Source: an uncultured Butyricicoccus sp. (lineage in GTDB: Bacteria; Bacillota; Clostridia; Oscillospirales; Butyricicoccaceae). From it: a stretch of 64,000 nt of DNA. The notes under the pieces were generated by a model, which was not told the origin of the DNA, made no database searches, and worked only from the letters and a program-made list of their open reading frames with translations. Shown in pieces: positions 38,421 to 46,272 of this stretch (within the stretch, counting starts at the first letter, position 1; every line of letters begins with the position of its first letter). The stretch covers positions 1 to 64,000 of the forward strand of contig CAKTAV010000012.1 of NCBI GenBank assembly GCA_934532985.1. The letters run 5' to 3'. The position numbers and the translations under genes were made by a program.

Positions 38421-40321
38421 GAATCACCGATTTACTGGACGAGCGCTCCATCGACATCAACGCCTCGCCCAAGACCAAGAAGGAGGCCATCGAACAGGCC
38501 GTCGCTCTGATGTGTAAGAGCGGGAAAATCAATGATCCCGAAGCGTATTTGAAGCAGGTTTTCCTCCGCGAGGAGGAAGGCACAACCGGCGTCGGCGAAG
38601 GCATCGCCATTCCGCACGGCAAGGGCGACTTTGTCGACAAGCCGGGTCTGGCGGCCATGGTCGTCCGCAGCGGTGTAGATTTTGAAGCGATGGATGACGA
38701 ACCGGTCTACCTGATCTTCCTGATCGCCGCCCCGAACACCAAGGATAACATCCATCTGGATGTGCTCAGCAAGCTGTCCGTCATGCTGATGGATGAGGAT
38801 TTCTCCAAAAAGCTGCAAAACGCATCCAGTGTGCAGGAATTTCTGCAAATCATCGACGCGGCGGACGAAGAGGGTCCGGACTTAAATAAGGAAGTCACGA
38901 TGAACGCGGAGGAATCACGCGTGCGCATTCTCGCCGTTACCGCCTGTCCGACCGGCATTGCCCACACCTATATGGCGGCAGAGGCGCTGGAAAAGGCGGC
39001 GGACGCCAAGAACTGCTTTATCAAGGTAGAAACCCGTGGTTCGGGCGGCGCAAAAAACGTTCTGACTGCCGACGAAATCCAAGCGGCGGACTGCATCATC
39101 GTCGCCGCGGACACGCAAGTGCCGATGGATCGCTTCCACGGCAAAAAGCTGATTGAGGTACAGGTTTCCGATGGCATCAGCAAGGCGGATGAGCTGATTG
39201 ACAAGGCCGCCTCCGGCGACGCTCCGGTGTATACCGCGGCTGCCGGTGCAGAGGCGCAAAAGGCCGAAAAGGCCGGCGGCTCAATTGGACATCAGATTTA
39301 CATGCAGCTGATGAATGGCGTTTCCCACATGCTTCCGTTTGTCGTCGGCGGCGGTATCCTGATCGCCATCGCCTTTCTGATTGACGGTCTGAGCATTGAC
39401 ATCAACAGCCTGCCCGCTGCGGAGCGCGGTAACTTCGGTACGATCACTCCGCTCGCCGCGATGTTCAAAAACATCGGCAACGTCGCCTTCGGTCTCATGC
39501 TTCCGGTTCTCGCCGGTTTCATCGCCATGGCAATTGGCGACCGTCCGGCGCTCGCCCTCGGCTTTGTCGGCGGTATGATCGCAGCCGGCGGCACTTCCGG
39601 CTTCCTCGGCGCTCTCGTCGCCGGCTTCCTCGCGGGCTATATCATCCTCGCTCTGCGCAAGTTCTGTGATCATCTGCCGCAGGCATTGGAAAAAATCGCT
39701 CCGGTTTTGATTTATCCCGTCGTCGGTATCCTTGTCATGGGTCTCGCGATGAACTTCGTCATCGAGCCGATCATGGGAACCATCAATACCGCACTGAACA
39801 ACGGTCTGTCCAGCATGGGCGGCACCAGCAAAATCATCCTCGGCATGATTCTGGGCGGCATGATGTCCATCGACATGGGCGGCCCGTTCAACAAAGCAGC
39901 CTATGTCTTCGGCAGTGCCGCGATTGCTTCTGGTAATTACGACATCATGGCGGCCGTCATGATCGGCGGCATGGTTCCACCGTGCGGCATCGCATTGGCC
40001 TCCCTGCTCTTCAAGAATAAGTTCACCAAGGAAGAGCGCGAGTCCGGTCCGACCAACTTTATCATGGGTCTGGCGTTCATCACGGAAGGCGCAATTCCGT
40101 TCGCCGCATCCGATCCGTTTCATGTCATTCCGTCCTGTGTCTGCGGCTCTGCCGTAGCGGGCGCTCTGTCCATGGCGTTCGGCTGCACCCTGATGGCGCC
40201 ACATGGCGGCATCTTCGTGTTCCCGGTTGTCGGCAACGCGCTGATGTATCTCGTATCGCTGGTTGTCGGTACAATTGTCGCCGCCGTGCTCCTTGGTCTG
40301 CTGAAAAAGAAAGTTGCATAA
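38417..40321 (+). CDS. fruA: PTS fructose transporter, fused IIABC
   Basis: Takes up fructose and delivers it as fructose 1-phosphate to FruK. 634 residues in the order IIA (1-150, phosphorylated histidine in IAIPHGK, about residue 67), IIB (168-265, cysteine in VTACPTGIAHTYMAAEAL, about 177) and IIC (290-630, with about eight to ten helices, HMLPFVVGGGILIAIAF, ITEGAIPFAASDP). Start overlaps fruK. HPr and enzyme I are not nearby. Followed by a terminator and a long repeat. Confidence 0.95.
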   Translation: MRITDLLDERSIDINASPKTKKEAIEQAVALMCKSGKINDPEAYLKQVFLREEEGTTGVGEGIAIPHGKGDFVDKPGLAAMVVRSGVDFEAMDDEPVYLIFLIAAPNTKDNIHLDVLSKLSVMLMDEDFSKKLQNASSVQEFLQIIDAADEEGPDLNKEVTMNAEESRVRILAVTACPTGIAHTYMAAEALEKAADAKNCFIKVETRGSGGAKNVLTADEIQAADCIIVAADTQVPMDRFHGKKLIEVQVSDGISKADELIDKAASGDAPVYTAAAGAEAQKAEKAGGSIGHQIYMQLMNGVSHMLPFVVGGGILIAIAFLIDGLSIDINSLPAAERGNFGTITPLAAMFKNIGNVAFGLMLPVLAGFIAMAIGDRPALALGFVGGMIAAGGTSGFLGALVAGFLAGYIILALRKFCDHLPQALEKIAPVLIYPVVGILVMGLAMNFVIEPIMGTINTALNNGLSSMGGTSKIILGMILGGMMSIDMGGPFNKAAYVFGSAAIASGNYDIMAAVMIGGMVPPCGIALASLLFKNKFTKEERESGPTNFIMGLAFITEGAIPFAASDPFHVIPSCVCGSAVAGALSMAFGCTLMAPHGGIFVFPVVGNALMYLVSLVVGTIVAAVLLGLLKKKVA

Positions 40322-40344
40322 TCAATATCACACATACTCTGGAA

Positions 40345-40380
40345 AGGGTCTGCTGCATAATTCAATGTGCGGCAGACCCT
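40345..40380 (+). terminator. Terminator of fruK-fruA (CTGCTGC type)
   Basis: AGGGTCTGCTGCA (40345-40357) pairs with TGCGGCAGACCCT (40368-40380), one G-U. The following bases are moderately T-rich. Same stem family as 15774, 16579 and 19792. Confidence 0.75.
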
Positions 40381-40395
40381 AGTTCATTTCCTGAG

Positions 40396-40440
40396 TTGTT
40401 TTTTTCTCTCTATTTGCTTGTTCATCTTACTGTAGTTGTT
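40396..40440 (+). repeat. CTATTTGCTTGTTCAT repeat module, copy 2
   Basis: Matches 19879-19920. It joins the fruA terminator to the long repeat that starts at 40445. Confidence 0.7.
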
Positions 40441-40444
40441 AGAC

Positions 40445-40719
40445 ATCTATCCTCAGAGTAAATCTTACTAACTTTAGCTCCCTTGTGCAAAGGCGCTGTA
40501 ATTTGTTTCCATCAACCGACTGAGGGATTGTACGCCTAAAGTTAGATTTGTGGTCGACGTCAGCGTACAACCCCTCTGCCACGGCAAAGACGTGCTATTT
40601 CCCCTTACACAGGGGCGATTTTGGTGCAGACTTTTTCACTGAATGTTCTCAAAATAAATAGTACTTTATCTCGCGACGCAACCCAGTGAAGCGGCTGTGA
40701 CGCGAAGGAGCAAGACCAC
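40445..40719 (+). repeat. Long mosaic intergenic repeat, copy 2
   Basis: A 275-bp relative of 16633-16906 along its whole length, with the same start and the same GAAGGAGCAAGACCAC end. The first three hairpins, intact in copy 1, are degraded here (AGCTCCCTT faces AAGGCGCT; GTAATTTGTT faces ATCAACCGAC; GCCACGG faces ACGTGCT), while CCCCT/AGGGG is kept. This copy looks like a decaying one. Confidence 0.85.
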
Positions 40720-40726
40720 AAAGAAA

Positions 40727-40750
40727 AAGCAGATGCTTTCGCATCTGCTT
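40727..40750 (-). terminator. Hairpin with minus-strand T-run
   Basis: AAGCAGATGC, loop TTTC, GCATCTGCTT: a perfect 10-bp stem followed on the minus strand by TTTTTCTTT. It would act as a second stop for transcripts arriving from rplQ. Confidence 0.65.
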
Positions 40751-41082
40751 CTTCCAATGAAAAGAAAGGATTAAAATAATGAAACATACAATCTATCATA
40801 ACTGCACACCGTTGTGCAGGAATTTGTAGTCTGTCTGTCGGTGTTCCTGACTCGAAATCATTTGGTCAAAATACAACGGATGGCGCGCACCGGCAGATCA
40901 GTAATCGGTTGGTGTATTTTCCTTCCATGATTATATGATAGCAATTTTCTGTGGACATTTCCGGTACAAACCCAAACCATTCTGTAACGAATTCGCAAAC
41001 AAAGTGTAACGCCCTATACCTCGCAATGTGGAATATAGGACGCAAACGATATGTTTCTATTCCGAACCAAAAGAGCAAAAGA
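40751..41082. other. Gene-free stretch between fruA repeat and rplQ terminator
   Basis: About 330 bp. AAAGGA precedes an ATG at 40779 that opens a frame of only 16 codons, which I do not call a gene. A CTGCAC/GTGCAG hairpin lies near 40802-40819 inside it. No promoter, repeat or known RNA was recognised in the rest. Confidence 0.4.
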
Positions 41083-41126
41083 AAAGGGATTGTTCCGATA
41101 GCATCAAACTCGAAACAATCCCCTTT
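41083..41126 (-). terminator. Terminator of the ribosomal protein cluster
   Basis: AAAGGGATTGTT pairs with AACAATCCCCTTT, one bulge; minus-strand continuation TTTTCTTTTGCTCTTTT. It lies 28 bp after the rplQ stop. Confidence 0.82.
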
Positions 41127-41153
41127 ACGGGCTATAAATCCAATATCGTCGGA

Positions 41154-41495
41154 TTAAACCAGCTCGATGACAGCCATCTCTGCTGCGTCGCCGCGGCGCG
41201 GTCCAATCTTCGTGATGCGGGTATAGCCGCCTTCGCGCTCGGAATACTTCTCAGCCAGCTCGCTGAACGTCTTAGCAACAACTGCTTCCTTCGTGATGAA
41301 AGCCATTGCCTGACGGCGGGATGCCAAGGTATTCTTCTTGCCGAGGGTAATCATCTTCTCAGCGAGCGGACGAACTTCTCTTGCTCGTGCAACGGTAGTT
41401 TCAATGCTGCCGTTTTCCAGCAGGTAGGTTACCATTGCTCGGAGCATCGCCATTCTATGGTCAGTGGTTCTGCCGAGTTTACGGTTGTGAGCCAT
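41154..41495 (-). CDS. rplQ: 50S ribosomal protein L17
   Basis: Last gene of the cluster, after rpoA. 113 residues, the short bacterial form, starting MAHNRKLGRTTDHRMAML with EVRPLAEKMITLGKK in the middle and RRGDAAEMAVIELV at the end. L17 lies near the peptide tunnel exit. AGGAGG lies before the ATG; 89 bp separate it from rpoA. A terminator follows. Confidence 0.96.
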   Translation of the reverse strand: MAHNRKLGRTTDHRMAMLRAMVTYLLENGSIETTVARAREVRPLAEKMITLGKKNTLASRRQAMAFITKEAVVAKTFSELAEKYSEREGGYTRITKIGPRRGDAAEMAVIELV

Positions 41496-41584
41496 TGGAA
41501 ATACCTCCTTTGGGTGGTAAAGGTCAAATCAATCGTGAGACCGTGCCGGCGTATGCCGGTACGGAGACACGGGGATGTGGTCAA

Positions 41585-42532
41585 TTAGTCTTCGCTTTTC
41601 GCGAGGGACAGTCCCATCGCTTCCAGCTTGTTAATTACTTCTTCCAGAGACTTTCTGCCAAGGTTACGAACCTTCATCATGTCATCTTCCGAAGTGTTAA
41701 TCAGGTCTTCTACCGTGTTGATGCCGGCGCGCTTCAAGCAATTGAAGGAACGAACCGAAAGATCCAGCTCTTCAATCGTCATCTCCAGCACCTTATCATG
41801 CTGCGTCTCTGCCTTCTCAACGACAGTAGAATGAGAACCGATTTCCTCCGACAGGTCAACGAACAGAGAGAGATGGTCGGTCAGTACCTTTGCACCGAGA
41901 GAAACAGCGTCCTTTGCAGAAATCGTGCTGTTCGTCCAAACCTCCAGCGTGAGCTTGTCGTAATCGGTCATATTGCCGACACGAGTGTTTTCAACTGTGT
42001 AGTTTACCTTATAAACAGGTGTATAGATAGAGTCGACCGGAATTACGCCAATCGCAGTAGCATACTGCTTGTTGCGCTCTGCCGGCACATAGCCGCGGCC
42101 CTTGGTCAGGGTGATCTCCATCGACAGGCGTGCATCGCTCATCAGCGTTGCAATGTGTAGATCCGGATTCAGAATCTCCACTTCACCATCCGTATGGATA
42201 TCCGCTGCGGTAACTTCACCTTCTCCGCTTGCTTCGATATAAACCGTCTTCGGACCGTCACAATAAAGCTTTGCGATGATGCCCTTGACATTCAGCACGA
42301 TCTCAGTAACATCCTCCTTGACACCGGGGATGGTGGAGAACTCATGCTGTACGCCGGCGATCTTGATGCTGCTGGCTGCCGTTCCCGGAAGAGAAGACAG
42401 CAGGATGCGGCGAAGGGAGTTGCCTAAGGTTGTTCCGTAACCACGTTCGAGCGGCTCAACGGCGAACTTGCCATAGGAACCGTCTTCCTCCAGTTCTTCG
42501 CAATCTATACGGGGCTTTTCAATTTCGATCAT
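41585..42532 (-). CDS. rpoA: RNA polymerase alpha subunit
   Basis: Scaffold of RNA polymerase and contact for upstream promoter DNA and activators. 315 residues. The N-terminal dimerisation domain has GYGTTLGNSLRRILLSSLPG; the C-terminal domain has LDLSVRSFNCLKRAGINTVEDL and RNLGRKSLEEVINKL, the DNA-binding part. 57 bp after rpsD, in the standard alpha-operon order rpsM-rpsK-rpsD-rpoA-rplQ. Confidence 0.98.
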   Translation of the reverse strand: MIEIEKPRIDCEELEEDGSYGKFAVEPLERGYGTTLGNSLRRILLSSLPGTAASSIKIAGVQHEFSTIPGVKEDVTEIVLNVKGIIAKLYCDGPKTVYIEASGEGEVTAADIHTDGEVEILNPDLHIATLMSDARLSMEITLTKGRGYVPAERNKQYATAIGVIPVDSIYTPVYKVNYTVENTRVGNMTDYDKLTLEVWTNSTISAKDAVSLGAKVLTDHLSLFVDLSEEIGSHSTVVEKAETQHDKVLEMTIEELDLSVRSFNCLKRAGINTVEDLINTSEDDMMKVRNLGRKSLEEVINKLEAMGLSLAKSED

Positions 42533-42589
42533 TACAGATACCCTCCTTATCAGTCGGCGATTAATAATAGAACAAATGAGGGCGCGATA

Positions 42590-43183
42590 TTACTTGGAGT
42601 ACAACTCGACGATCAGATGTTCAGCAACGTCAAAGTCGATGTCATCTCTCTGCGGCATAGCGACAACCTTACCTTCAAAGCTGTCCTTTTCCTTTTCCAG
42701 CCACTTCGGGCATGCGGTAGCGCCAAGCTCCTCAACCAGAGCCTTGAACTTTGCGGAAGAGCGGCTCTTCTCGCAAACACCGATCACATCGCCCGGCTTA
42801 ACCAGATAGGACGGGATGTTTACCTTCTTGCCATTTACGGTGAAATGACCGTGGTTGGTCAGCTGACGAGCCTCACGACGGGTCTTCGCAAAGCCCAGAC
42901 GGAATACAACATTGTCCAGTCTGCGCTCCAGAAGCTGAAGCAGAACCTCACCGGTCTTGCCTTCGGTCTTTTCAGCCTTTTCATAATAATTGCGGAACGG
43001 AGTCTCCAGAACACCGTATACAAACTTAACCTTCTGCTTCTCGTTGAGCTGCATAGCGTACTCAGACTGCTTTCTTCTGGACTGCTTCGGCTGTCTCTTG
43101 GTCTCCTTGTTGACACCCATAACTGCCGGAGAAATACCCAGAGCCTTGCATCTCTTGAGAATCGGCTGCGTATTCTTTGCCAT
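42590..43183 (-). CDS. rpsD: 30S ribosomal protein S4
   Basis: Primary 16S-binding protein and, in many bacteria, translational regulator of the alpha operon. 197 residues. The S4 RNA-binding domain reads RLDNVVFRLGFAKTRREARQLTNHGHFTVNG. The N-terminus (AKNTQPILKRCKALGIS) lacks the four-cysteine zinc site of the other S4 class, so this is the zinc-free paralogue type. Follows rpsK by 18 bp. Confidence 0.96.
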   Translation of the reverse strand: MAKNTQPILKRCKALGISPAVMGVNKETKRQPKQSRRKQSEYAMQLNEKQKVKFVYGVLETPFRNYYEKAEKTEGKTGEVLLQLLERRLDNVVFRLGFAKTRREARQLTNHGHFTVNGKKVNIPSYLVKPGDVIGVCEKSRSSAKFKALVEELGATACPKWLEKEKDSFEGKVVAMPQRDDIDFDVAEHLIVELYSK

Positions 43184-43201
43184 AGGTCTTTTTCCTCCTT
43201 A

Positions 43202-43603
43202 TTAAACGCGTCTTCTCTTCGGCGGACGGCAGCCGTTGTGCGGAATCGGGGTAACGTCCTTGATCATGGTTACCTCGAGGCCGGTTGCCTGAAGTGCACG
43301 GATGGCAGCTTCACGTCCGGAACCCGGGCCCTTAACGTAAACCTCAACGGTCTTCAGGCCGTGTTCCATTGCTGCCTTAGCAGCAGTCTCTGCTGCGGTC
43401 TGTGCTGCGAACGGAGTAGACTTTCTGGAGCCACGGAAGCCCATCTCACCAGCAGATGCCCAGGAAATCGCATTGCCGTTCAGATCGCTGATCGTGACAA
43501 TCGTGTTGTTGAAGGAGGAACGGATATGAGCCGCACCCTTCTCGATGTTCTTCGATACACGGCGCTTTCTGGATACTGCGCCCTTCTTCTGTGCCTTAGC
43601 CAT
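43202..43603 (-). CDS. rpsK: 30S ribosomal protein S11
   Basis: Lines the platform of the 30S subunit near the E site. 133 residues with AHIRSSFNNTIVTISDLNGNAISWASAGEMGF and the ending DVTPIPHNGCRPPKRRRV. Between rpsM and rpsD with 16-18-bp gaps. Confidence 0.97.
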   Translation of the reverse strand: MAKAQKKGAVSRKRRVSKNIEKGAAHIRSSFNNTIVTISDLNGNAISWASAGEMGFRGSRKSTPFAAQTAAETAAKAAMEHGLKTVEVYVKGPGSGREAAIRALQATGLEVTMIKDVTPIPHNGCRPPKRRRV

Positions 43604-43619
43604 TATTCAGTTCCCCTCC

Positions 43620-43985
43620 TTACTTCTTCTTATTTGCAATGGTCTTCTTCGGACCCTTGCGAGTACGAGCGTTGGTCTTGGTACGCTGACCGCGAACCGG
43701 CAGACCACGTCTGTGGCGAACGCCACGGTAGGAACCGATATCAACCAGACGCTTGATATTCATAGCGACCTCTCGACGGAGATCACCCTCAACCGTATAA
43801 TCATGAATTACTTCACGGAGCTTGATTTCCTCCGCTTCGGTCAGATCCTTAACACGGGTATCCGGGTTAATTTCTGCTTTCTTTAAAATCTCGTTGGACA
43901 GCTTCCGTCCGATGCCGTAGACATAGGTCAGGCCAATCTCTACGCGCTTTTCTCTCGGAAGGTCTACACCGGCAATTCTTGCCAT
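43620..43985 (-). CDS. rpsM: 30S ribosomal protein S13
   Basis: Head protein that contacts the 50S subunit and P-site tRNA. 121 residues, opening MARIAGVDLPREKRVEIGLTYVYGIG, with GSYRGVRHRRGLPVRGQRTKTNART near the C-terminus. 33 bp after rpmJ. Confidence 0.97.
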   Translation of the reverse strand: MARIAGVDLPREKRVEIGLTYVYGIGRKLSNEILKKAEINPDTRVKDLTEAEEIKLREVIHDYTVEGDLRREVAMNIKRLVDIGSYRGVRHRRGLPVRGQRTKTNARTRKGPKKTIANKKK

Positions 43986-44018
43986 AATTAACGTACCTCC
44001 TGTGTGGTAATGTGGGAA

Positions 44019-44132
44019 TTAGCCCTGCTTCTGCTTGTGCTTCGGGTTGGTGCAGATGACCATTACGCGGCCCTTACGGCGAATGATCTTGCACTTCTCG
44101 CAAATCGGTTTTACCGACGGTCTTACTTTCAT
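44019..44132 (-). CDS. rpmJ: 50S ribosomal protein L36
   Basis: 37 residues: MKVRPSVKPICEKCKIIRR and then KGRVMVICTNPKHKQKQG. The ligands C-x2-C-x12-C-x4-H are all present, so this is the zinc-binding form. Lies between infA and rpsM as in most Firmicutes. GGAGG lies upstream of the ATG. Confidence 0.96.
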   Translation of the reverse strand: MKVRPSVKPICEKCKIIRRKGRVMVICTNPKHKQKQG

Positions 44133-44182
44133 TGAATTTAACCTCCATGTAAGGCTGGACAATCCGGCAAAGCGGACGTCAA

Positions 44183-44407
44183 TTACTTGGATCTCCAGGT
44201 GATTCTGCCCTTGGTCAGGTCATACGGAGAAACCTGTACGGTTACCTTATCACCAGGCAGAATACGAATATAATTCATTCGAAGCTTACCGGAGATGTGA
44301 GCCTGAATGACCGGCTTAGCCGGATTGTTAAGTTCCACCTTAAAGGTGGCGTTTGGCAGCGCCTCTATGACGGTACCTTCCAGTTCGATCAAGTCCTCTT
44401 TTGGCAT
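44183..44407 (-). CDS. infA: Translation initiation factor IF-1
   Basis: Single OB-fold protein that blocks the A site during initiation. 74 residues, with IELEGTVIEALPNATFKVEL, AHISGKLRMNYIRILPGDKV and SPYDLTKGRITWR. One base after the KOW-protein gene, so coupled to it. Confidence 0.97.
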   Translation of the reverse strand: MPKEDLIELEGTVIEALPNATFKVELNNPAKPVIQAHISGKLRMNYIRILPGDKVTVQVSPYDLTKGRITWRSK

Positions 44408-44408
44408 C

Positions 44409-44693
44409 TTAATTCCTCCCTCGTTCAGTGTAGTCTACGGCCCCGCATTCCGCAAGGGCGCGGCGGATCTCGCTGTTGGTCAGGCTGTCTTTACCCTCCC
44501 GCAGCTGCTGTGCAGCGGCGCTGTGCTCATAGAACTGAACATGCTTGCGCTTTTTCCGCTTCGGTTTTTCCGCTCTCCGTCCTGCGCCGTCGGCGAGCAA
44601 CACATAGCTGTCGTCCACGTCCAAGACGAGAAATCGGCCTCCCCGATCTCGTCCGCACAGTGAAATCACAATGTCGGATACTTCAATTGACAT
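44409..44693 (-). CDS. KOW-motif RNA-binding protein (L14e-like)
   Basis: 94 residues. The first half is a KOW-type barrel (SIEVSDIVISLCGRDRGGRFLVLDVDDSYVLLADG) found in ribosomal proteins and NusG; the rest is basic then acidic (KPKRKKRKHV and helical tail with SEIRRALAECGA). Its ATG shares a base with the map stop codon (TAATG), so translation is coupled. Such a gene between map and infA is common in Clostridia; function not established. Confidence 0.8.
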   Translation of the reverse strand: MSIEVSDIVISLCGRDRGGRFLVLDVDDSYVLLADGAGRRAEKPKRKKRKHVQFYEHSAAAQQLREGKDSLTNSEIRRALAECGAVDYTERGRN

Positions 44694-45460
44694 TACAGTA
44701 CTTCTCCGTTTTCCAGGCAGGTCAAAATGACCGGATCGCCTGATGTAATGGCAATGGAGTTTTCGTAGTGCGCAGAAAGCTTTCCATCCTTTGTCTTGAC
44801 AGTCCAGCCGTCTGACAGGCATTTCACTTCATACGTACCAACGTTAACCATAGGCTCAATTGCGAGGGTCATTCCAGGCATCAGCCGCATGCCGTGCCCC
44901 GGCCGGCCGAAATTCGGCACCTCCGGATCTTCATGCAGCTGTGCGCCGACACCATGTCCAACGTAGCTGCGCACGACGCTAAAGCCGTTCGCCTCTACAT
45001 ATTCCTGAATGGCGTGGGAAATGTCTGATATACGATTACCCTTACGGGCAAACTTGATACCCTCATAGAAACTCTGTCGGGTCACTTCGATGAGCCGGCG
45101 TGCCTCGTCTGAAACCTCGCCGCACGGAATGGTCGCGGCACAGTCGCCGTGATAGCCATTGATATATGCGCCGACGTCTACCTTGACAAGATCTCCCTCG
45201 TGGATGACACGGGCCCGCGAAGGAATGCCATGGATGACTTCATCGTTGATCGAAACACAAGCGCTTCCGGGAAAACCGCCGTAGCCCAGAAAAGACGGCG
45301 TTGCGCCGGCCTTCTCAATCGTTGCACGAACGATTTTATCGATTTCGCCTGTTGTGACCCCCGGTTTAACAGCACTAGCCGCCGCAGCTCTCGCCTCGGC
45401 GGTAATTCGTCCTGCAATCCGCATCAATTCCAGCTCTTTGCTAGACTTAATTCTAATCAT
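44693..45460 (-). CDS. map: Methionine aminopeptidase, type I
   Basis: Removes the initiator methionine from nascent proteins. 255 residues from the ATG at 45460. Metal ligands lie in VDVGAYINGYHGDCAAT, the GHGVGAQLHEDPEVPNFG block, IEPMV and the final SAHYENSIAIT. It lies four bases after the adk stop, with only a weak ribosome site, so it is probably coupled to adk. Confidence 0.96.
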   Translation of the reverse strand: MIRIKSSKELELMRIAGRITAEARAAAASAVKPGVTTGEIDKIVRATIEKAGATPSFLGYGGFPGSACVSINDEVIHGIPSRARVIHEGDLVKVDVGAYINGYHGDCAATIPCGEVSDEARRLIEVTRQSFYEGIKFARKGNRISDISHAIQEYVEANGFSVVRSYVGHGVGAQLHEDPEVPNFGRPGHGMRLMPGMTLAIEPMVNVGTYEVKCLSDGWTVKTKDGKLSAHYENSIAITSGDPVILTCLENGEVL

Positions 45461-45464
45461 CTCG

Positions 45465-46100
45465 TCAAATGCCCAGTGCTTCGAAAGCGAGCTTCTTCGT
45501 GCGCTCAAAGTCGTTGTCAACTTCGATGCTCTTCAGTTTGCCCAGCTTTGCATAATAGCCCTTAACCGGCTCAGTCTGCTTGTGATAGGTAGCAAGGCGT
45601 GCCAATACTGTTTCTGGGGCATCGTCCTTGCGAATTACGACAGGATCGCCGCACTTATCGCAAACACCTTCCTGCTTCGGTGCCATTTCCGCATTGTTGA
45701 CATTATAGGTTGCACCGCACTTCAGGCATACGCGTCTGCCAGCCATGCGCTTGACGATCAGGTCATCGTCCACATCCAAGGACAATGCACAATCCATCGG
45801 AACAACCTTTTCCAGAGCCTCTGCCTGCGGAATGTTGCGCGGGAAACCATCCAGGATGCAGCCGTTTGCGCAATCCGGCTGTGCCAGACGTTCCTGAATC
45901 ATGCCGATAACAACCTCATCCGGGACAAGATCGCCAGCGTCCATGTACTTCTTCGCGCTCAGTCCGAGCGGAGTTCCGTTTTTGATGGCCTCACGGAGCA
46001 TGTTGCCGGTAGAAATGGACGGAATGCCCATCTTCTCGATGAGAACAGCCGCCAGCGTACCTTTACCTGCGCCCGGAGCGCCCAAAAGAACGAGCTTCAT
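45465..46100 (-). CDS. adk: Adenylate kinase
   Basis: Equilibrates ATP, ADP and AMP. 211 residues: the P-loop GAPGAGKGT, the AMP site STGNMLREA, GFPRNIPQAEAL, and a long lid with a zinc site (CLKCGATYNV and CDKCGDPV, C-x2-C twice). A consensus promoter lies just upstream, so adk begins a separate transcription unit within the cluster, with map, infA, rpmJ and the alpha operon downstream. Confidence 0.97.
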   Translation of the reverse strand: MKLVLLGAPGAGKGTLAAVLIEKMGIPSISTGNMLREAIKNGTPLGLSAKKYMDAGDLVPDEVVIGMIQERLAQPDCANGCILDGFPRNIPQAEALEKVVPMDCALSLDVDDDLIVKRMAGRRVCLKCGATYNVNNAEMAPKQEGVCDKCGDPVVIRKDDAPETVLARLATYHKQTEPVKGYYAKLGKLKSIEVDNDFERTKKLAFEALGI

Positions 46101-46118
46101 AATGATTCGATCCTCTCT

Positions 46119-46147
46119 ATTATACCGTCTACGAACTGGAAATTCAA
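46119..46147 (-). promoter_or_regulatory. Internal promoter at adk
   Basis: Minus-strand TTGAAT, 17-nt spacer, TATAAT, about 20 bp upstream of the adk ATG. It can drive adk-map-infA-rpmJ-rpsM-rpsK-rpsD-rpoA-rplQ separately from the S10-spc part. Confidence 0.72.
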
Positions 46148-46202
46148 TCTTTTTTTCAAGAATTCAGTCCGTAATTTTGAATAGAATTTTTTTAAATGAA
46201 TA

Positions 46203-46262
46203 CCGGAAATCGGTGTGAATGGACAACTGACATCGCAATCGCCTTTCGCACCGATTCGCCGG
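46203..46262. repeat. Hairpin between secY and adk
   Basis: CCGGAAATCGGTG (46203-46215) and CACCGATTCGCCGG (46249-46262) pair almost fully. It lies just after the secY stop. No T-run follows directly, so it may slow or process the transcript rather than end it. Confidence 0.5.
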
Positions 46263-46272
46263 ACTTCATTTC

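Noticed and set aside
40779..40829. 16-codon frame after AAAGGA
   Set aside because: Too short to support, overlaps a hairpin, and no promoter or conserved context is visible.
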